Positions 43,218 through 51,603 are shown, counted from the stretch's first letter. The stretch: DNA of 64,000 bases from Elusimicrobiota bacterium (GCA_016218575.1 JACRDN010000023.1:62001-126000), one strand, 5' to 3'. Translations and numbers: made by a program. The notes: generated by a model from the letters alone, not told the origin.

Positions 43218-44203
43218 GCTTTGGAGGCGAAACGGCTAAGAAGCGCCCCGCAGGGCCCGCGCAAAATTCCGGGCCAAGCCCAATCCCATTCGCCCAGGTA
43301 CTCGAGCTCGCGGGCCCCGGTCCCTTTCTTGAAGTCATGCACGCCCTTGGCCTTCTCGGGATCGGCTCCCCCGAGGTCGTAGGTCTTGACCCCGCGCTCG
43401 CGGCATATCTGGAGAAGATTCCAGAGGAGGGCATAGGAGGCGTAGCTTTGCCGTCCGGCCTGGGAGGAAGCGGCCAGAAGATCCCAAGCCTTGCCGTCCT
43501 GCGTAGCACAGGCGCGCAGGGCGATCGGGTTGCCTGCGTCGTCGTCGGCGCGTAGTAGTAGCCATGAGGAGCTGAAGTGTTTTAAAAGTGACCCCAGCTC
43601 CTCTTGGCGGTACTGCGCATGCATCCCTTTGTAATTCTCCATCATCCGGTACACTGCGATCACGTCCTCGGGTTTGGGATTCTCCCAAACCCGAGGACGT
43701 GATCGCTTCAGCCCCCGGCGCAAGTTGTGCGCCCAATTGGCCGAGAGCCCGCGCCGCAATTCCTCCTCGGGTGCTAGCTCCAGCAGGAAGGTGAGATTGC
43801 GGTTGAGCGCCTTGGTGGGGTGCTGCCAGCCGTTTTTTACCAGCGTCTCAACGGAGCCGTTCTGGGGACGGTACGAGCAGAATCGCATATAAACCGGTCC
43901 GCTCCCGCCGGACTCCCGTAAAACTGAACGCAGGCCATCGTCCCAAAGCTCGGGGCCGCCCAAGGGCCCGCCGCGGGCCCAGAGCACGGTGAACCCGAGG
44001 CGCCTCTTGGCGAGGAATTGCGTCGCGGCCAAAGGAGCGCCGTCCTCGCCAATGGCGAGGGCCCTCAAGGCGCGCCAGCCGAAGTTCTCCTTGTGGCGCG
44101 CCCAGGACGAGCCTTGGAAGGGGTTGCCGTCAGGCAACCCCTGGAGAATTGCATCCCAAGCCGCGTCCGGGTAGCTCTCGGGCAAAAGCCTCCAGGTCAC
44201 CAT
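43214..44203 (-). CDS. FemAB/GNAT-fold peptidyltransferase-like protein
   Basis: 329 residues from the ATG at 44203; a GTG six codons earlier is possible. Typical FemABX features: NPFQGSSWARHKENFGWRAL, HNLRRGLKRS in the first GNAT domain, and SYASYALLWNLLQICRERGVKTYDLGGADPEKAKGVHDFKKG in the second, ending in the conserved G-x-x-x-F-K-x-x-F-G-like stretch. FemAB enzymes add amino acids to lipid II; relatives in exopolysaccharide clusters (next to deacetylases, as here) probably aminoacylate glycans. A 51-bp perfect palindrome (43655-43705) and a 10-bp hairpin (44119-44142) lie inside the gene. Confidence 0.82.
   Translation of the reverse strand: MVTWRLLPESYPDAAWDAILQGLPDGNPFQGSSWARHKENFGWRALRALAIGEDGAPLAATQFLAKRRLGFTVLWARGGPLGGPELWDDGLRSVLRESGGSGPVYMRFCSYRPQNGSVETLVKNGWQHPTKALNRNLTFLLELAPEEELRRGLSANWAHNLRRGLKRSRPRVWENPKPEDVIAVYRMMENYKGMHAQYRQEELGSLLKHFSSSWLLLRADDDAGNPIALRACATQDGKAWDLLAASSQAGRQSYASYALLWNLLQICRERGVKTYDLGGADPEKAKGVHDFKKGTGARELEYLGEWDWAWPGILRGPCGALLSRFASKA
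43655..43705. repeat. 51-bp perfect palindrome (24-bp arms, 3-base loop) inside the FemAB-like gene
   Basis: The left arm 43655-43678 (GCGATCACGTCCTCGGGTTT...) is the exact reverse complement of 43682-43705, around the loop TTC. It encodes residues RSRPRVWENPKPEDVIA without disturbing the frame. Such a long perfect inverted repeat is far beyond chance. Confidence 0.9.
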
Positions 44204-45240
44204 AGGAAATGGGCGAGCCACACGTTCTTATAATGCTTGGGCGCGCGCGCGGCCACCGAGTCCGGCAGGTCGGGCCAGGGCAGCGGGTAAAGGCCGAGCC
44301 GCTTGAGGGCCGCTAGAGCTTTAGGCAATCCCTGCGGCTCGGCTCGGAAAGGGTAGCCGTAGGGAACGACGCCCTCGGGCAATGCCTCGAAGACAGGACG
44401 CAGCTCCGCTTGACACAGAGCGTTCTCCACGAGCGCATAAAGTTCTCTGCGCCGAGCCGCTTCAATCTCGGGATCGGCGACGGCGATGGGACGGCTGAGC
44501 TCCAGACATGGCTCGGCCGGCAAGGGGAGTTCGCGCTCTGCGGCCGGTTTTTCGGTCGAGCTGCCGTTTCCCAATCGGCGCAGTGTCCTGAAAAGCCGCA
44601 GGCCCGCCAGGCTTGCGCGCGCGCCGCAGGCCCCGGCCAGCATCCGATAGGAATTCTTGAGTTTGAACCGGAGGTCCCCGCTTGGAGCGAACGTCGGAGC
44701 GGGGCCGCTCTTCCAGGCGCGGCCGCCAGAGAGCGCCAAAGCGGCGCCGTTGGGCAGAGCCAGGCTCTTGCGCAGGCTGAAAATCCCCATGTCCGCGCGC
44801 AGGCCGAGGAGACGACCGTCCTCGTCCCGGCTGAAGAGACCGTGGGCGTTGTCCTCGATCAGGATGGCCCCCGTCCTCCGGCAATAGTCGCGGAAGGGCG
44901 CCAGGGACTGCGGGAAGCCGAAGAAATTCACCGCGACCACGGCCTTGGCGCCGGGCCAAGTCTCGGGAGGCGAGGCCGGTTCGAGCTCCGCGCTGACCGG
45001 GTAAAATGCCGGCCGGGCCCCGACTGCCGCCGCCGCGGACAAAAGATCCCGGCAAATGAACTCTGGAAAAAGGACATTCTCGCCGGGCCCGATGTCCGAG
45101 GCCCTCAGGCCGGCGGCCAGGGCCCGCCGGCCGAAGCTGTGGAAAGTCAGTTCGTGCCCCGGCGCCAAATCCTCGAGACGCCAAGGCGTGGCCGCCGGAG
45201 GCGGGGCGTAGACGGCGGCGGCGAGCGCCAAGTTATCCAC
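44197..45240 (-). CDS. DegT/DnrJ-like PLP-dependent aminotransferase-fold protein
   Basis: 347 residues from a GTG that lies inside a palindrome. GPGENVLFPEFICRDLLSAA, VVAVNFFGFPQSLAPFRDYC, ILIEDNAHGLFSRDEDG (PLP-contact Asp) and FSLRKSLALPNGAALAL, where Lys is in the place of the Schiff-base residue, give a DegT-like fold. The usual SGEGG after the lysine is replaced by LPNGA, as in the group of DegT relatives next to FemAB genes. Catalysis may differ from nucleotide-sugar aminotransferases. Confidence 0.7.
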   Translation of the reverse strand: MDNLALAAAVYAPPPAATPWRLEDLAPGHELTFHSFGRRALAAGLRASDIGPGENVLFPEFICRDLLSAAAAVGARPAFYPVSAELEPASPPETWPGAKAVVAVNFFGFPQSLAPFRDYCRRTGAILIEDNAHGLFSRDEDGRLLGLRADMGIFSLRKSLALPNGAALALSGGRAWKSGPAPTFAPSGDLRFKLKNSYRMLAGACGARASLAGLRLFRTLRRLGNGSSTEKPAAERELPLPAEPCLELSRPIAVADPEIEAARRRELYALVENALCQAELRPVFEALPEGVVPYGYPFRAEPQGLPKALAALKRLGLYPLPWPDLPDSVAARAPKHYKNVWLAHFLW

Positions 45241-45273
45241 AAAAACTTCCCGGGAAGTTTTTGTGGATAACTT
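45230..45273. repeat. 44-bp perfect palindrome with two inverted DnaA-box sequences at a gene junction
   Basis: AAGTTATCCAC at 45230 begins a perfectly self-complementary 44 bases centred on CCC/GGG. It contains TTATCCACA (45233-45241) and its complement TGTGGATAA (45262-45270), each a perfect consensus DnaA box. It includes the stop of the GT2 gene and the start of the DegT-like gene. A diverged relative is at 62448-62489. Confidence 0.9.
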
Positions 45274-46186
45274 TCCGGTCGAGCTCCCTCCAGGCCCAAG
45301 ATAGCGCCTTGACGGCGTTCTTGAGGTCGAACGGGAAGGTCCGGAGCATTTTCAGGGCGTACTGGCGCTGCTTCTCGGGCTCCTCGCCGTAGCTCATGAG
45401 CTGACCCAAAGCGGAGCGGTAGACTGCTGAAAGCCGCTTGCGTTTTCGCAAGCGGCTGATGAGGCCGTCGTCGTCGCCGAAGTATGTTTTGAAGTGGTCC
45501 TTGAGCAGGGCCTCCAGGTTGCCGTGGTGATACTCGATCCGCCGAGAGGCCGCGCGCTCGACCAGCTGGTACTCGCCTAGGACCTGGTCGAGGAAATGGA
45601 AGCGCGCCACGCGCGAGAGCCTCATCCAGAAATCGTAATCCTCCACGGTGTTGAACTCGGGGTTCTCGCGGAAGCCCCCGATCTCGAGGGCCTTGTCCCT
45701 AAGGAAAACCGAAGCCGAGGGGGAGAGCGCGTTGCCCCTAAAGAGCAGGCGCTCGTACATGCGAGGCTCGGTCGGGCCGTTGCGCGAAAGGCGGACGACC
45801 TTTCCGTCCTTGGTGACGTTCTCGTTGTGGCAGATAAGATCCGCTTCCGGGTGCCTCTCGAACTCGGACATCACGACCGCGAGCTTCTCCGGGCGCCAGA
45901 GGTCGTCGTGGTCAAGAAGCGCTATGTAGCGGCCCTCGGCCGCGCGCATGCCCGCGTTGCGGGCGGCGGCGATCTTCTTGTTGGGCTGACGCAGGCAGGA
46001 GCCAGACAGGTGGTGGCGGTTAAGGTAGTTTTCCACCACCTCATGCGTTCCATCCGAGGAGCCATCATCGGTCACCACGATCTCGTAGTCCGCGAAGGTC
46101 TGGGCCCGCACCGAGTCCAAGGTCTTCTCGATGAAGGCGGCGGCGTTGTAGGCGGGGATGACGACCGAAACCGTGGCCTTGGGCAT
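45233..46186 (-). CDS. GT2 glycosyltransferase
   Basis: 317 residues. VSVVIPAYNAAAFIEKTLDS, VTDDGSSDGT and LLDHDDLWRPEKLAVV are the GT2 nucleotide and DXD motifs; NTVEDYDFWMRLSRVARFHF is the acceptor-side ED motif. The C-terminal helical region contains an 11-bp perfect hairpin in the DNA (45432-45457). The last residues (VIHKNFPGSFCG) and the stop are read from the 44-bp palindrome, so the native C-terminus may have been altered by it. Confidence 0.9.
   Translation of the reverse strand: MPKATVSVVIPAYNAAAFIEKTLDSVRAQTFADYEIVVTDDGSSDGTHEVVENYLNRHHLSGSCLRQPNKKIAAARNAGMRAAEGRYIALLDHDDLWRPEKLAVVMSEFERHPEADLICHNENVTKDGKVVRLSRNGPTEPRMYERLLFRGNALSPSASVFLRDKALEIGGFRENPEFNTVEDYDFWMRLSRVARFHFLDQVLGEYQLVERAASRRIEYHHGNLEALLKDHFKTYFGDDDGLISRLRKRKRLSAVYRSALGQLMSYGEEPEKQRQYALKMLRTFPFDLKNAVKALSWAWRELDRKVIHKNFPGSFCG
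45432..45457. repeat. Perfect 11-bp hairpin inside the GT2 gene
   Basis: AGCCGCTTGCG and its exact complement around a TTTT loop. It encodes ISRLRKRKR in frame. Member of the compact in-gene hairpin set. Confidence 0.55.
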
Positions 46187-46199
46187 TCGGAGGATGGCG

Positions 46200-47108
46200 T
46201 TAAATTCCGGCCCTCATGGAATCCTTCATGGCCTCGAGGCCTTCCTTGAGGCCCAGGGGAGCGACGCCTAGCTCGCGCTCCATGCGGCCCGTCAAGAAGG
46301 AGGTGTTCTTTGGGCGGGGCGCTATGCTGGGAAAATAGGAGCTCGCCACGGGCTTGATCAGGGACTTGTCGAGACCGAAGGCCTCGGCCACGGCCAGGCC
46401 GAACTCGTGGCGGTTGACCACGTCCCTGCCGGCGAGGTGGAAAACCCCGGACGGGGTTTTGCGCGCCATGGCCCAGAGAGCCTTGCCGCATTGGCGGTTG
46501 AAGAGGGGGTTTTCGTAGACGTCGTTGACGAGGGGCGCTTCCTCGCCGCGCAGGAGCTTCTCGTAGATCCATGTGGCGGGGTTGGGCCGGCAAACCACGT
46601 GGTTCCAACCGTACATGAGGATGGGGCGGGCGACGGCGAAGCGCTCCAAGGTCTCGCTCACGAGCCTCTCGCACTCCACCTTGATCCGGCCGTACTTGTT
46701 GACCGGGCGCACGGGGTCGGACTCGCGGTAGGGGGCGGCTTTGCCGTCGAAGACCGCGTTCGTGGAAACATAGATCATATATATTCCGTGGCGCCGGCAG
46801 GCCGAGCTTACGTTGAGGGTGCCCACGATGTTGGACTCGAGGCTCTCGGCGTAATGCTTCTCCACGTAGTCCACGCTCGCGATGCCGGCGGCGTGGATTA
46901 CCGCGGAGAATCGGTATTTCTTGAAAAGGGCGTCCACCTTGCGCTTGTCGCGGATGTCGAGGACGACGTGCTTGGCTTTGGAATCGGGCACCGCGTAGTC
47001 GCGCTGGTGCAGGCTCAATATCTTGAGGCCCTTGGGGGCGGTTTCCTCCAGGCCCTTGCCCAGGAGCCCGGTGCCCCCCGTGACCAGAATAGTGTTAGTT
47101 TTAGGCAT
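46200..47108 (-). CDS. RmlD-like dTDP-4-dehydrorhamnose reductase family SDR
   Basis: 302 residues. ILVTGGTGLLGKGLEETAP is the Rossmann motif, FSAVIHAAGIASVDYVEKHY the RmlD-type strand, YVSTNAVFDGKAAPYRESD the catalytic Ser region and NKYGRIKVECE the YxxxK. It is the first gene of the minus-strand operon and probably makes the deoxysugar donor used by the GT genes that follow; RmlA, B and C are not in the window, so the exact substrate is open. A TATAAT ends 14 bases before the ATG. Confidence 0.85.
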   Translation of the reverse strand: MPKTNTILVTGGTGLLGKGLEETAPKGLKILSLHQRDYAVPDSKAKHVVLDIRDKRKVDALFKKYRFSAVIHAAGIASVDYVEKHYAESLESNIVGTLNVSSACRRHGIYMIYVSTNAVFDGKAAPYRESDPVRPVNKYGRIKVECERLVSETLERFAVARPILMYGWNHVVCRPNPATWIYEKLLRGEEAPLVNDVYENPLFNRQCGKALWAMARKTPSGVFHLAGRDVVNRHEFGLAVAEAFGLDKSLIKPVASSYFPSIAPRPKNTSFLTGRMERELGVAPLGLKEGLEAMKDSMRAGI

Positions 47109-47122
47109 GCGGAGGAGATGTA

Positions 47123-47128
47123 ATTATA
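47123..47128 (-). promoter_or_regulatory. TATAAT -10 box of the second glycan operon
   Basis: A perfect TATAAT on the minus strand, 14 bases before the ATG at 47108. The predicted leader is about 8 bases and has no Shine-Dalgarno sequence (it reads CTCCTCCGC). Confidence 0.45.
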
Positions 47129-47158
47129 GTATTTTGGGGCGTGCGCGCGTATTGCCTG

Positions 47159-47224
47159 ATGCTCGCCCTCTACCACGAGGACGCGCGGGCGTGGTTCACC
47201 GACGTCAGCGTGATTTCTGAGTAG
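47159..47224 (+). pseudogene. Possible C-terminal remnant of a carbohydrate-binding-type beta domain
   Basis: A 21-residue frame ending in ALYHEDARAWFTDVSVISE and a stop codon. AWF-x-D-V-S-V is the usual last strand of galactose-binding-like modules. The frame is open about 45 bases further upstream but has no plausible gene start in the 209-base intergenic gap. Otherwise the gap holds only the promoters of the flanking genes. Confidence 0.25.
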
Positions 47225-47317
47225 GCCTTTCGGCCCGGGTGAGGCTAGGTCCAAAATTGGATTTTATCTTCCCCAATGGCCCAGGATTCTATTGGGATGC
47301 GGGCCTAAACTCCTGTT

Positions 47318-49294
47318 ATGCGCAGGAAGTGCCTTCTCTGGGGCATGCTGGCGGTCGCCGCGGGCCTTTCCCCTGGTCTTAGCTTTGGCGGTAGCAGGCA
47401 AGCCCATTTTTCGGAACCCATCATGACTTTGGTGGGGCGGCTCCTGATTCTTAACGGACACCGCAACGCTGACCGCAAGCTGGTAGTCGCCGCGAATGAT
47501 TTCCTTGAAGGCTTGAAGGGCAGGCAGGAGCTTTCCGAGGAGCATTTTGGGCCTATCCTGCACAGTTTGGTTGCCATGCCTCGCGATAATCCTCTAAGGA
47601 TCAGGAAACTTGCCGCCCTTTTTTACGTGATGCAAAGAGATTATGGCGTGACGGAAGGGAACCTGGCGCTTAAATTCCATCAAGAGCCGGGCTTATTCAG
47701 GCAAGCCGAGGAGCGAAGCCAACTCCATTTGCGGCGCATGGCCCGGGAGCTTTGCGCGATCGCGGAAAATTCCAGTGTCGAGAGAGTCTTGGGGACGGAC
47801 CTTGACGATTCTCGGTTGAGGACCGCATTGGGGCAATTGGGTTATTTTTTCTCGGATTTTTTAGTGACCCCTGATGGGAAAAGGGATCGTTTATTGGAAG
47901 TTAACAAGGCCTATAACGATATTCTGGACAGAGAGGCCCAGGCCAGCATTAATCACTCCGGGGGAATTCGGGACGAAATCCTGGCCGAGCTTCGCCGGCA
48001 TTCCCTGGCCGACCCATTTGGAGGCGCGACCAGAGAGTTGGACGAGCCTTTGGCGACGGAGCCGCGGGACTTGGAGGTTCCGCGCGATGCCCAGATAAAA
48101 GCCCTGCGGGCCATGCCCGATATCCAGGCCTCCTTACCCGTGGCTGCCGATCCCGAGGCGCTTTTTGCCGTGGCTTACGCGGCTGGTCTCTATCGGGAGA
48201 CCTTGATCGCGGGGGTGATTTTACCCGCCCGCTTGGCCAATGCCCCTTTTCCGGCGGACGTGCTCGCGGCCAATACCTTGGGGACCTTTAGGCTCTATTT
48301 CGCGAGTTCTGAGCAGGAAACCCAATCTTTTCTCGCTTCGCAACCGAACCCCCTGGCCTGGGCTGTATTGCCGGCGACGAAAATTGGTTGGCGCGGCCGA
48401 TTGCGGTTCCGGCATAGATTCGAACCCCGCAATCCCGCCAAGATGGCAAGCCAGCTTTTAAAATCTTCCGCGGCGATTAAAACCCCACGGACCCCTGCCC
48501 CTACTCCTACTCCTACCCCTGCTCCGGCCCCCGCGGTCGGCCCTCTGCCGTTTTGGGACCAGTTCCTTGGCGGGAGAACTTTCGAGGCTTTTTTGGGCGC
48601 TGTTGGCGCCTCTGCCGGCTATGCGGCGGTTTTCGGCCAGAGGATATTGCAGCCTTTTCTAGCGCCTTTGCCGTCCTTGCCCTTGCCCCATTCTGAAATA
48701 TGGAGCCAGGCCGCGATTAAAATATCCGCCTTGGCGGCTTTGCCCGGCCTCGGCGATTTGGGGCTTCTCATGGGACAAAGTATTTTTGCGGGGATTGCGG
48801 GGGCCTGGATATTTTCCAGGTATATTCCCCGAGCTTCTCCCAAGGCGCGTCAATATCCGATGGCCTATGCTTTGGGCTTAAGCGCGGCCGTCCTATCGTC
48901 CATGGCTGCGGGCTTGTTGGTATCAAGTTTGGCGACAGTCATGCTCGGCTTCGCGTTCCGCGACAATATTCTTCAATGGCTCAAGCTTAAATCGGCTGGA
49001 GTCAATAAGGCTAAATTGCTGGTCGGGTCGGGCTGGCTCGCGACCTTGGGCGGCCTGGCTTGGGCCGCGCATCAGGCGGGGTGGACCTCCGCGGCCCTGC
49101 TCTTCATCGCGGAGCATTCTCTCGGGCTGGCGGGTTTTTTGGCTGTCATGTCGTTCGGGGCTATTCTCTGGAAGCTGCTGTCGCCTAAGACGGTGTCCGG
49201 GGCAGATATTTGTATTTGGCTCGCCATCCTGATTGTACTCAGTCTGATACTGATGCCGCTTGTTTTTATCGGGGGTACTGGCGGGGTTTTGTGA
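47318..49294 (+). CDS. Large exported membrane protein, unknown function
   Basis: 658 residues. Signal peptide (LLWGMLAVAAGLSPGLSFGG), a mostly helical soluble domain (about 30-385), a Pro/Thr/Ala linker (TPRTPAPTPTPTPAPAPA, about 387-405) and then five to six hydrophobic segments up to the C-terminus (SALAALPGLGDLGLLMGQSI; YALGLSAAVLSSMAAGLLVS; ILIVLSLILMPLVFIGG). I do not recognise the family. It is followed by the SUMF1-fold gene one base after its stop, so the two may work together. TAAACT ends six bases before the ATG, with no Shine-Dalgarno sequence. Confidence 0.6.
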   Translation: MRRKCLLWGMLAVAAGLSPGLSFGGSRQAHFSEPIMTLVGRLLILNGHRNADRKLVVAANDFLEGLKGRQELSEEHFGPILHSLVAMPRDNPLRIRKLAALFYVMQRDYGVTEGNLALKFHQEPGLFRQAEERSQLHLRRMARELCAIAENSSVERVLGTDLDDSRLRTALGQLGYFFSDFLVTPDGKRDRLLEVNKAYNDILDREAQASINHSGGIRDEILAELRRHSLADPFGGATRELDEPLATEPRDLEVPRDAQIKALRAMPDIQASLPVAADPEALFAVAYAAGLYRETLIAGVILPARLANAPFPADVLAANTLGTFRLYFASSEQETQSFLASQPNPLAWAVLPATKIGWRGRLRFRHRFEPRNPAKMASQLLKSSAAIKTPRTPAPTPTPTPAPAPAVGPLPFWDQFLGGRTFEAFLGAVGASAGYAAVFGQRILQPFLAPLPSLPLPHSEIWSQAAIKISALAALPGLGDLGLLMGQSIFAGIAGAWIFSRYIPRASPKARQYPMAYALGLSAAVLSSMAAGLLVSSLATVMLGFAFRDNILQWLKLKSAGVNKAKLLVGSGWLATLGGLAWAAHQAGWTSAALLFIAEHSLGLAGFLAVMSFGAILWKLLSPKTVSGADICIWLAILIVLSLILMPLVFIGGTGGVL

Positions 49295-49295
49295 T

Positions 49296-50678
49296 ATGAA
49301 GATTCTCTGCTTGGTTCTATTGGCAGGCACCCGGGCCTGGGCGGGCGAGAGCGCCCTGGGGGAGCTTAATCTTATCGCGGGCCATCAGGTCCAGGCGCCG
49401 GCGCCTCCCGTTGAGGCCGAGAGGAAAGACGATCCCAAGAGTTTGGACATGTCAAGGGCTCGGCGCCTGTTCAACGGGGGACTGCTCCCGGATCCGAGAA
49501 AGATGGCCGGGAAAGTCTACCGCCTGTCGGCCCGGGCCTCGCTTGAGCCCTATGGAAAATCGGAATTGGTGCCCGAACTGCAATTTGAGTATGACCCAAC
49601 GATTTATTTGGTTTACAGGTCCGCCGATGGGAAACAGGCAAACGAGAGCATTCCTTTGAGCAGGATTAAAGACAAAGAGGCCCTGGCTTGGAGGTGGTGG
49701 GGTGTGCTGCCGGACGGTTCTAACAGCGGTGTTGGTGTGGAGTATAAATTCCGCTGCAAGGCCTTGGATCGTGCATATCAAAAGCTGCTTTGCCAGGTAC
49801 GCCGGTCCTATTTCCAGGCCGGAGAGTTCGCTGCCGGGGATGTTTTTTATGAGCTCTACGTGCAGGTCGCCAAGGACGTGACGCCTCGCACAAGGGCGCA
49901 GCCGAGGGCTTTGAAGCCGATGGATGCTTTCAACAAGAAAATCGCGGGAATTGCCGCCAAATTTATCCCAATAAAGCCCGGACAATTCCAGATGGGCAGT
50001 CCCGCCGGCGAGCAAGACCGGGGTGCGGACGAAGCCCAACACACGGTCGAGATTTCCAAGGCCTTTGAAATGCAGGCGACTGAAGTGACCCAGTTCCAGT
50101 ATCTCTTGGTGACGGGAAACAATCCTTCCAGTTTTCAAACGGTGCAGGATTGCGCCGGCGCGCGCCGCCAAGTCGTCAACGGGGTCGAGCTTTTTTGCCC
50201 CCATCATCCGGTGGAAAGCGTCTCTTGGGACGAGACCCAGGAATTCATCAAGCGCCTAAATCAGATGCAGAGCCGGTACGCTTATCGGCTTCCCACCGAG
50301 GCGGAATGGGAGTACGCGGCTCGGGCGGGTAGTCTCTCCGCCTATTCTTTCGGGGATGCTGGCGGTTTAGATCAGTATGCCTGGTTCAACGATAATTCAG
50401 GAGGACGCACCCATGCCGCGGCCGTAAAAAAAGCCAATCCCTGGGGCCTCTATGACATGCACGGCAATGTCTGGGAATGGGTGCAAGACTGGTATGGTCC
50501 GTATCCCGGTGAGACCGTGACCAATCCTGCGGGGCCTTCTACAGGCTCGTCCCGGGTCCTTCGTGGCGGTTCCTGGTTCAGCGATGCCGGGGGCCTGCGC
50601 TCCGCCGTTCGCTACTCCGGCGTCCCGGGCGGCCGCTACGGCGGCGTTGGGTTTCGCCTCGTGAGGTCGAGTCGTTGA
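49296..50678 (+). CDS. Secreted SUMF1/FGE-sulfatase-fold (C-type lectin-like) protein with DGR-like variable tail
   Basis: 460 residues from the ATG at 49296. A signal peptide (MKILCLVLLAGTRAWAG) is followed by an N-terminal region of unknown type (about 20-215) and a formylglycine-generating-enzyme fold (about 218-458): MGSPAGEQDRGADEAQHTVE, ATEVTQFQYL, RLPTEAEWEYAARAG, GLYDMHGNVWEWVQDWYG, VLRGGSWFSDAGGLRSAVRY and GGVGFRLVRSS. The two catalytic Cys of true FGEs are not evident, so a binding role is more likely. The last 35 residues have the pattern of diversity-generating-retroelement variable regions. No retroelement reverse transcriptase is seen in the window. Confidence 0.82.
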   Translation: MKILCLVLLAGTRAWAGESALGELNLIAGHQVQAPAPPVEAERKDDPKSLDMSRARRLFNGGLLPDPRKMAGKVYRLSARASLEPYGKSELVPELQFEYDPTIYLVYRSADGKQANESIPLSRIKDKEALAWRWWGVLPDGSNSGVGVEYKFRCKALDRAYQKLLCQVRRSYFQAGEFAAGDVFYELYVQVAKDVTPRTRAQPRALKPMDAFNKKIAGIAAKFIPIKPGQFQMGSPAGEQDRGADEAQHTVEISKAFEMQATEVTQFQYLLVTGNNPSSFQTVQDCAGARRQVVNGVELFCPHHPVESVSWDETQEFIKRLNQMQSRYAYRLPTEAEWEYAARAGSLSAYSFGDAGGLDQYAWFNDNSGGRTHAAAVKKANPWGLYDMHGNVWEWVQDWYGPYPGETVTNPAGPSTGSSRVLRGGSWFSDAGGLRSAVRYSGVPGGRYGGVGFRLVRSSR

Positions 50679-50751
50679 CTTTTGAATCCTTGGCTCATTG
50701 GCTCTTGGCCGCGCTACGCCAGGGACATTTGCTAAAATACGTCGAGGAAAC

Positions 50752-51603
50752 ATGGGACTTAAGCGCGAGGTCGCTGGTCTTGCCGCCCGTTGGGTTTCGG
50801 GCGCCCTGGATGCCCTCGGATCTTTGAGGCCCCTGCGCCGGTTTATGCTGAGGACGGGGGGGAAACTTCGCTTCACCGAGTCGGAGGTGAAAGTGAACGG
50901 CCAGGCCCTGCGCCTCCACACCCCTAACGAGCTCTCCCTATTTCGGGCGGAGACCTACTTCACCAAGGAGCCGGAGACCTTGGAATGGATTGATTCCTTC
51001 GAGGGGGAGGGCGTCTTGTTCGACATCGGGGCCAATGTCGGGACCTATTCCCTTTACGCTGCGAAGAAGGGCCTGGAGGTGCTCGCCTTCGAGCCGGAGG
51101 CCCAGAACTTCGCGGGGCTCAACCGGAATATCGCCGTGAACGGGCTGGACGATAAGATCACGGCCTTGAACGTGGCGCTTTCCGACCGCACGGCGGTGGA
51201 CCGCCTGCACTTGTCCGCTCTGTCCTTCGCGGCTGCCAACCATTCTCTGGGAGCTTCCGTGGATTTTAATGGGAACCCGAGGTCGGCGGGTTTCCGGCAA
51301 GGCATTCTTTCCTATTCTTTGGATGGATTTCTGGAAGCCTTTCCCGTGCCATTCCCAAATTACATCAAGCTGGACGTGGACGGGCTGGAATCGAAAATCG
51401 TGGCCGGGGCCCAAAAGACTCTCGCCGATCCGAGACTGCGCTCACTTCTCATCGAGATCAACGAGGCCCTGCCCAAGGATCTGGCGATAGTGGAGACTTT
51501 GCGTGGGCTTGGATTCTTAGCTGAGAAGAAGCCGCGCGCCCCCATGCCTGACAGCCAGATCTACGAAAAATTGTTTAATTATGTCTTCCGGCGTAACCGA
51601 TAA
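50752..51603 (+). CDS. FkbM-family methyltransferase
   Basis: 283 residues from the ATG at 50752, preceded by GAGGAA and a TAAAAT box at 50733-50738. VLFDIGANVGTYSLYAAKKG is the FkbM SAM-binding motif, LAFEPEAQNFAGLNRNIAVNG the second, and NYIKLDVDGLESKIVAGAQK the family-defining I-K-x-D-x-D/E-G. FkbM enzymes O-methylate sugars and polyketides. Its stop overlaps the start of the next gene by one base. Confidence 0.9.
   Translation: MGLKREVAGLAARWVSGALDALGSLRPLRRFMLRTGGKLRFTESEVKVNGQALRLHTPNELSLFRAETYFTKEPETLEWIDSFEGEGVLFDIGANVGTYSLYAAKKGLEVLAFEPEAQNFAGLNRNIAVNGLDDKITALNVALSDRTAVDRLHLSALSFAAANHSLGASVDFNGNPRSAGFRQGILSYSLDGFLEAFPVPFPNYIKLDVDGLESKIVAGAQKTLADPRLRSLLIEINEALPKDLAIVETLRGLGFLAEKKPRAPMPDSQIYEKLFNYVFRRNR

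Noticed and set aside
50679-50751. Possible DGR template repeat or accessory RNA just after the variable tail
   Set aside because: The 73 bases show no similarity to the tail and no run of AAC codons; no reverse transcriptase gene was found anywhere in the window.
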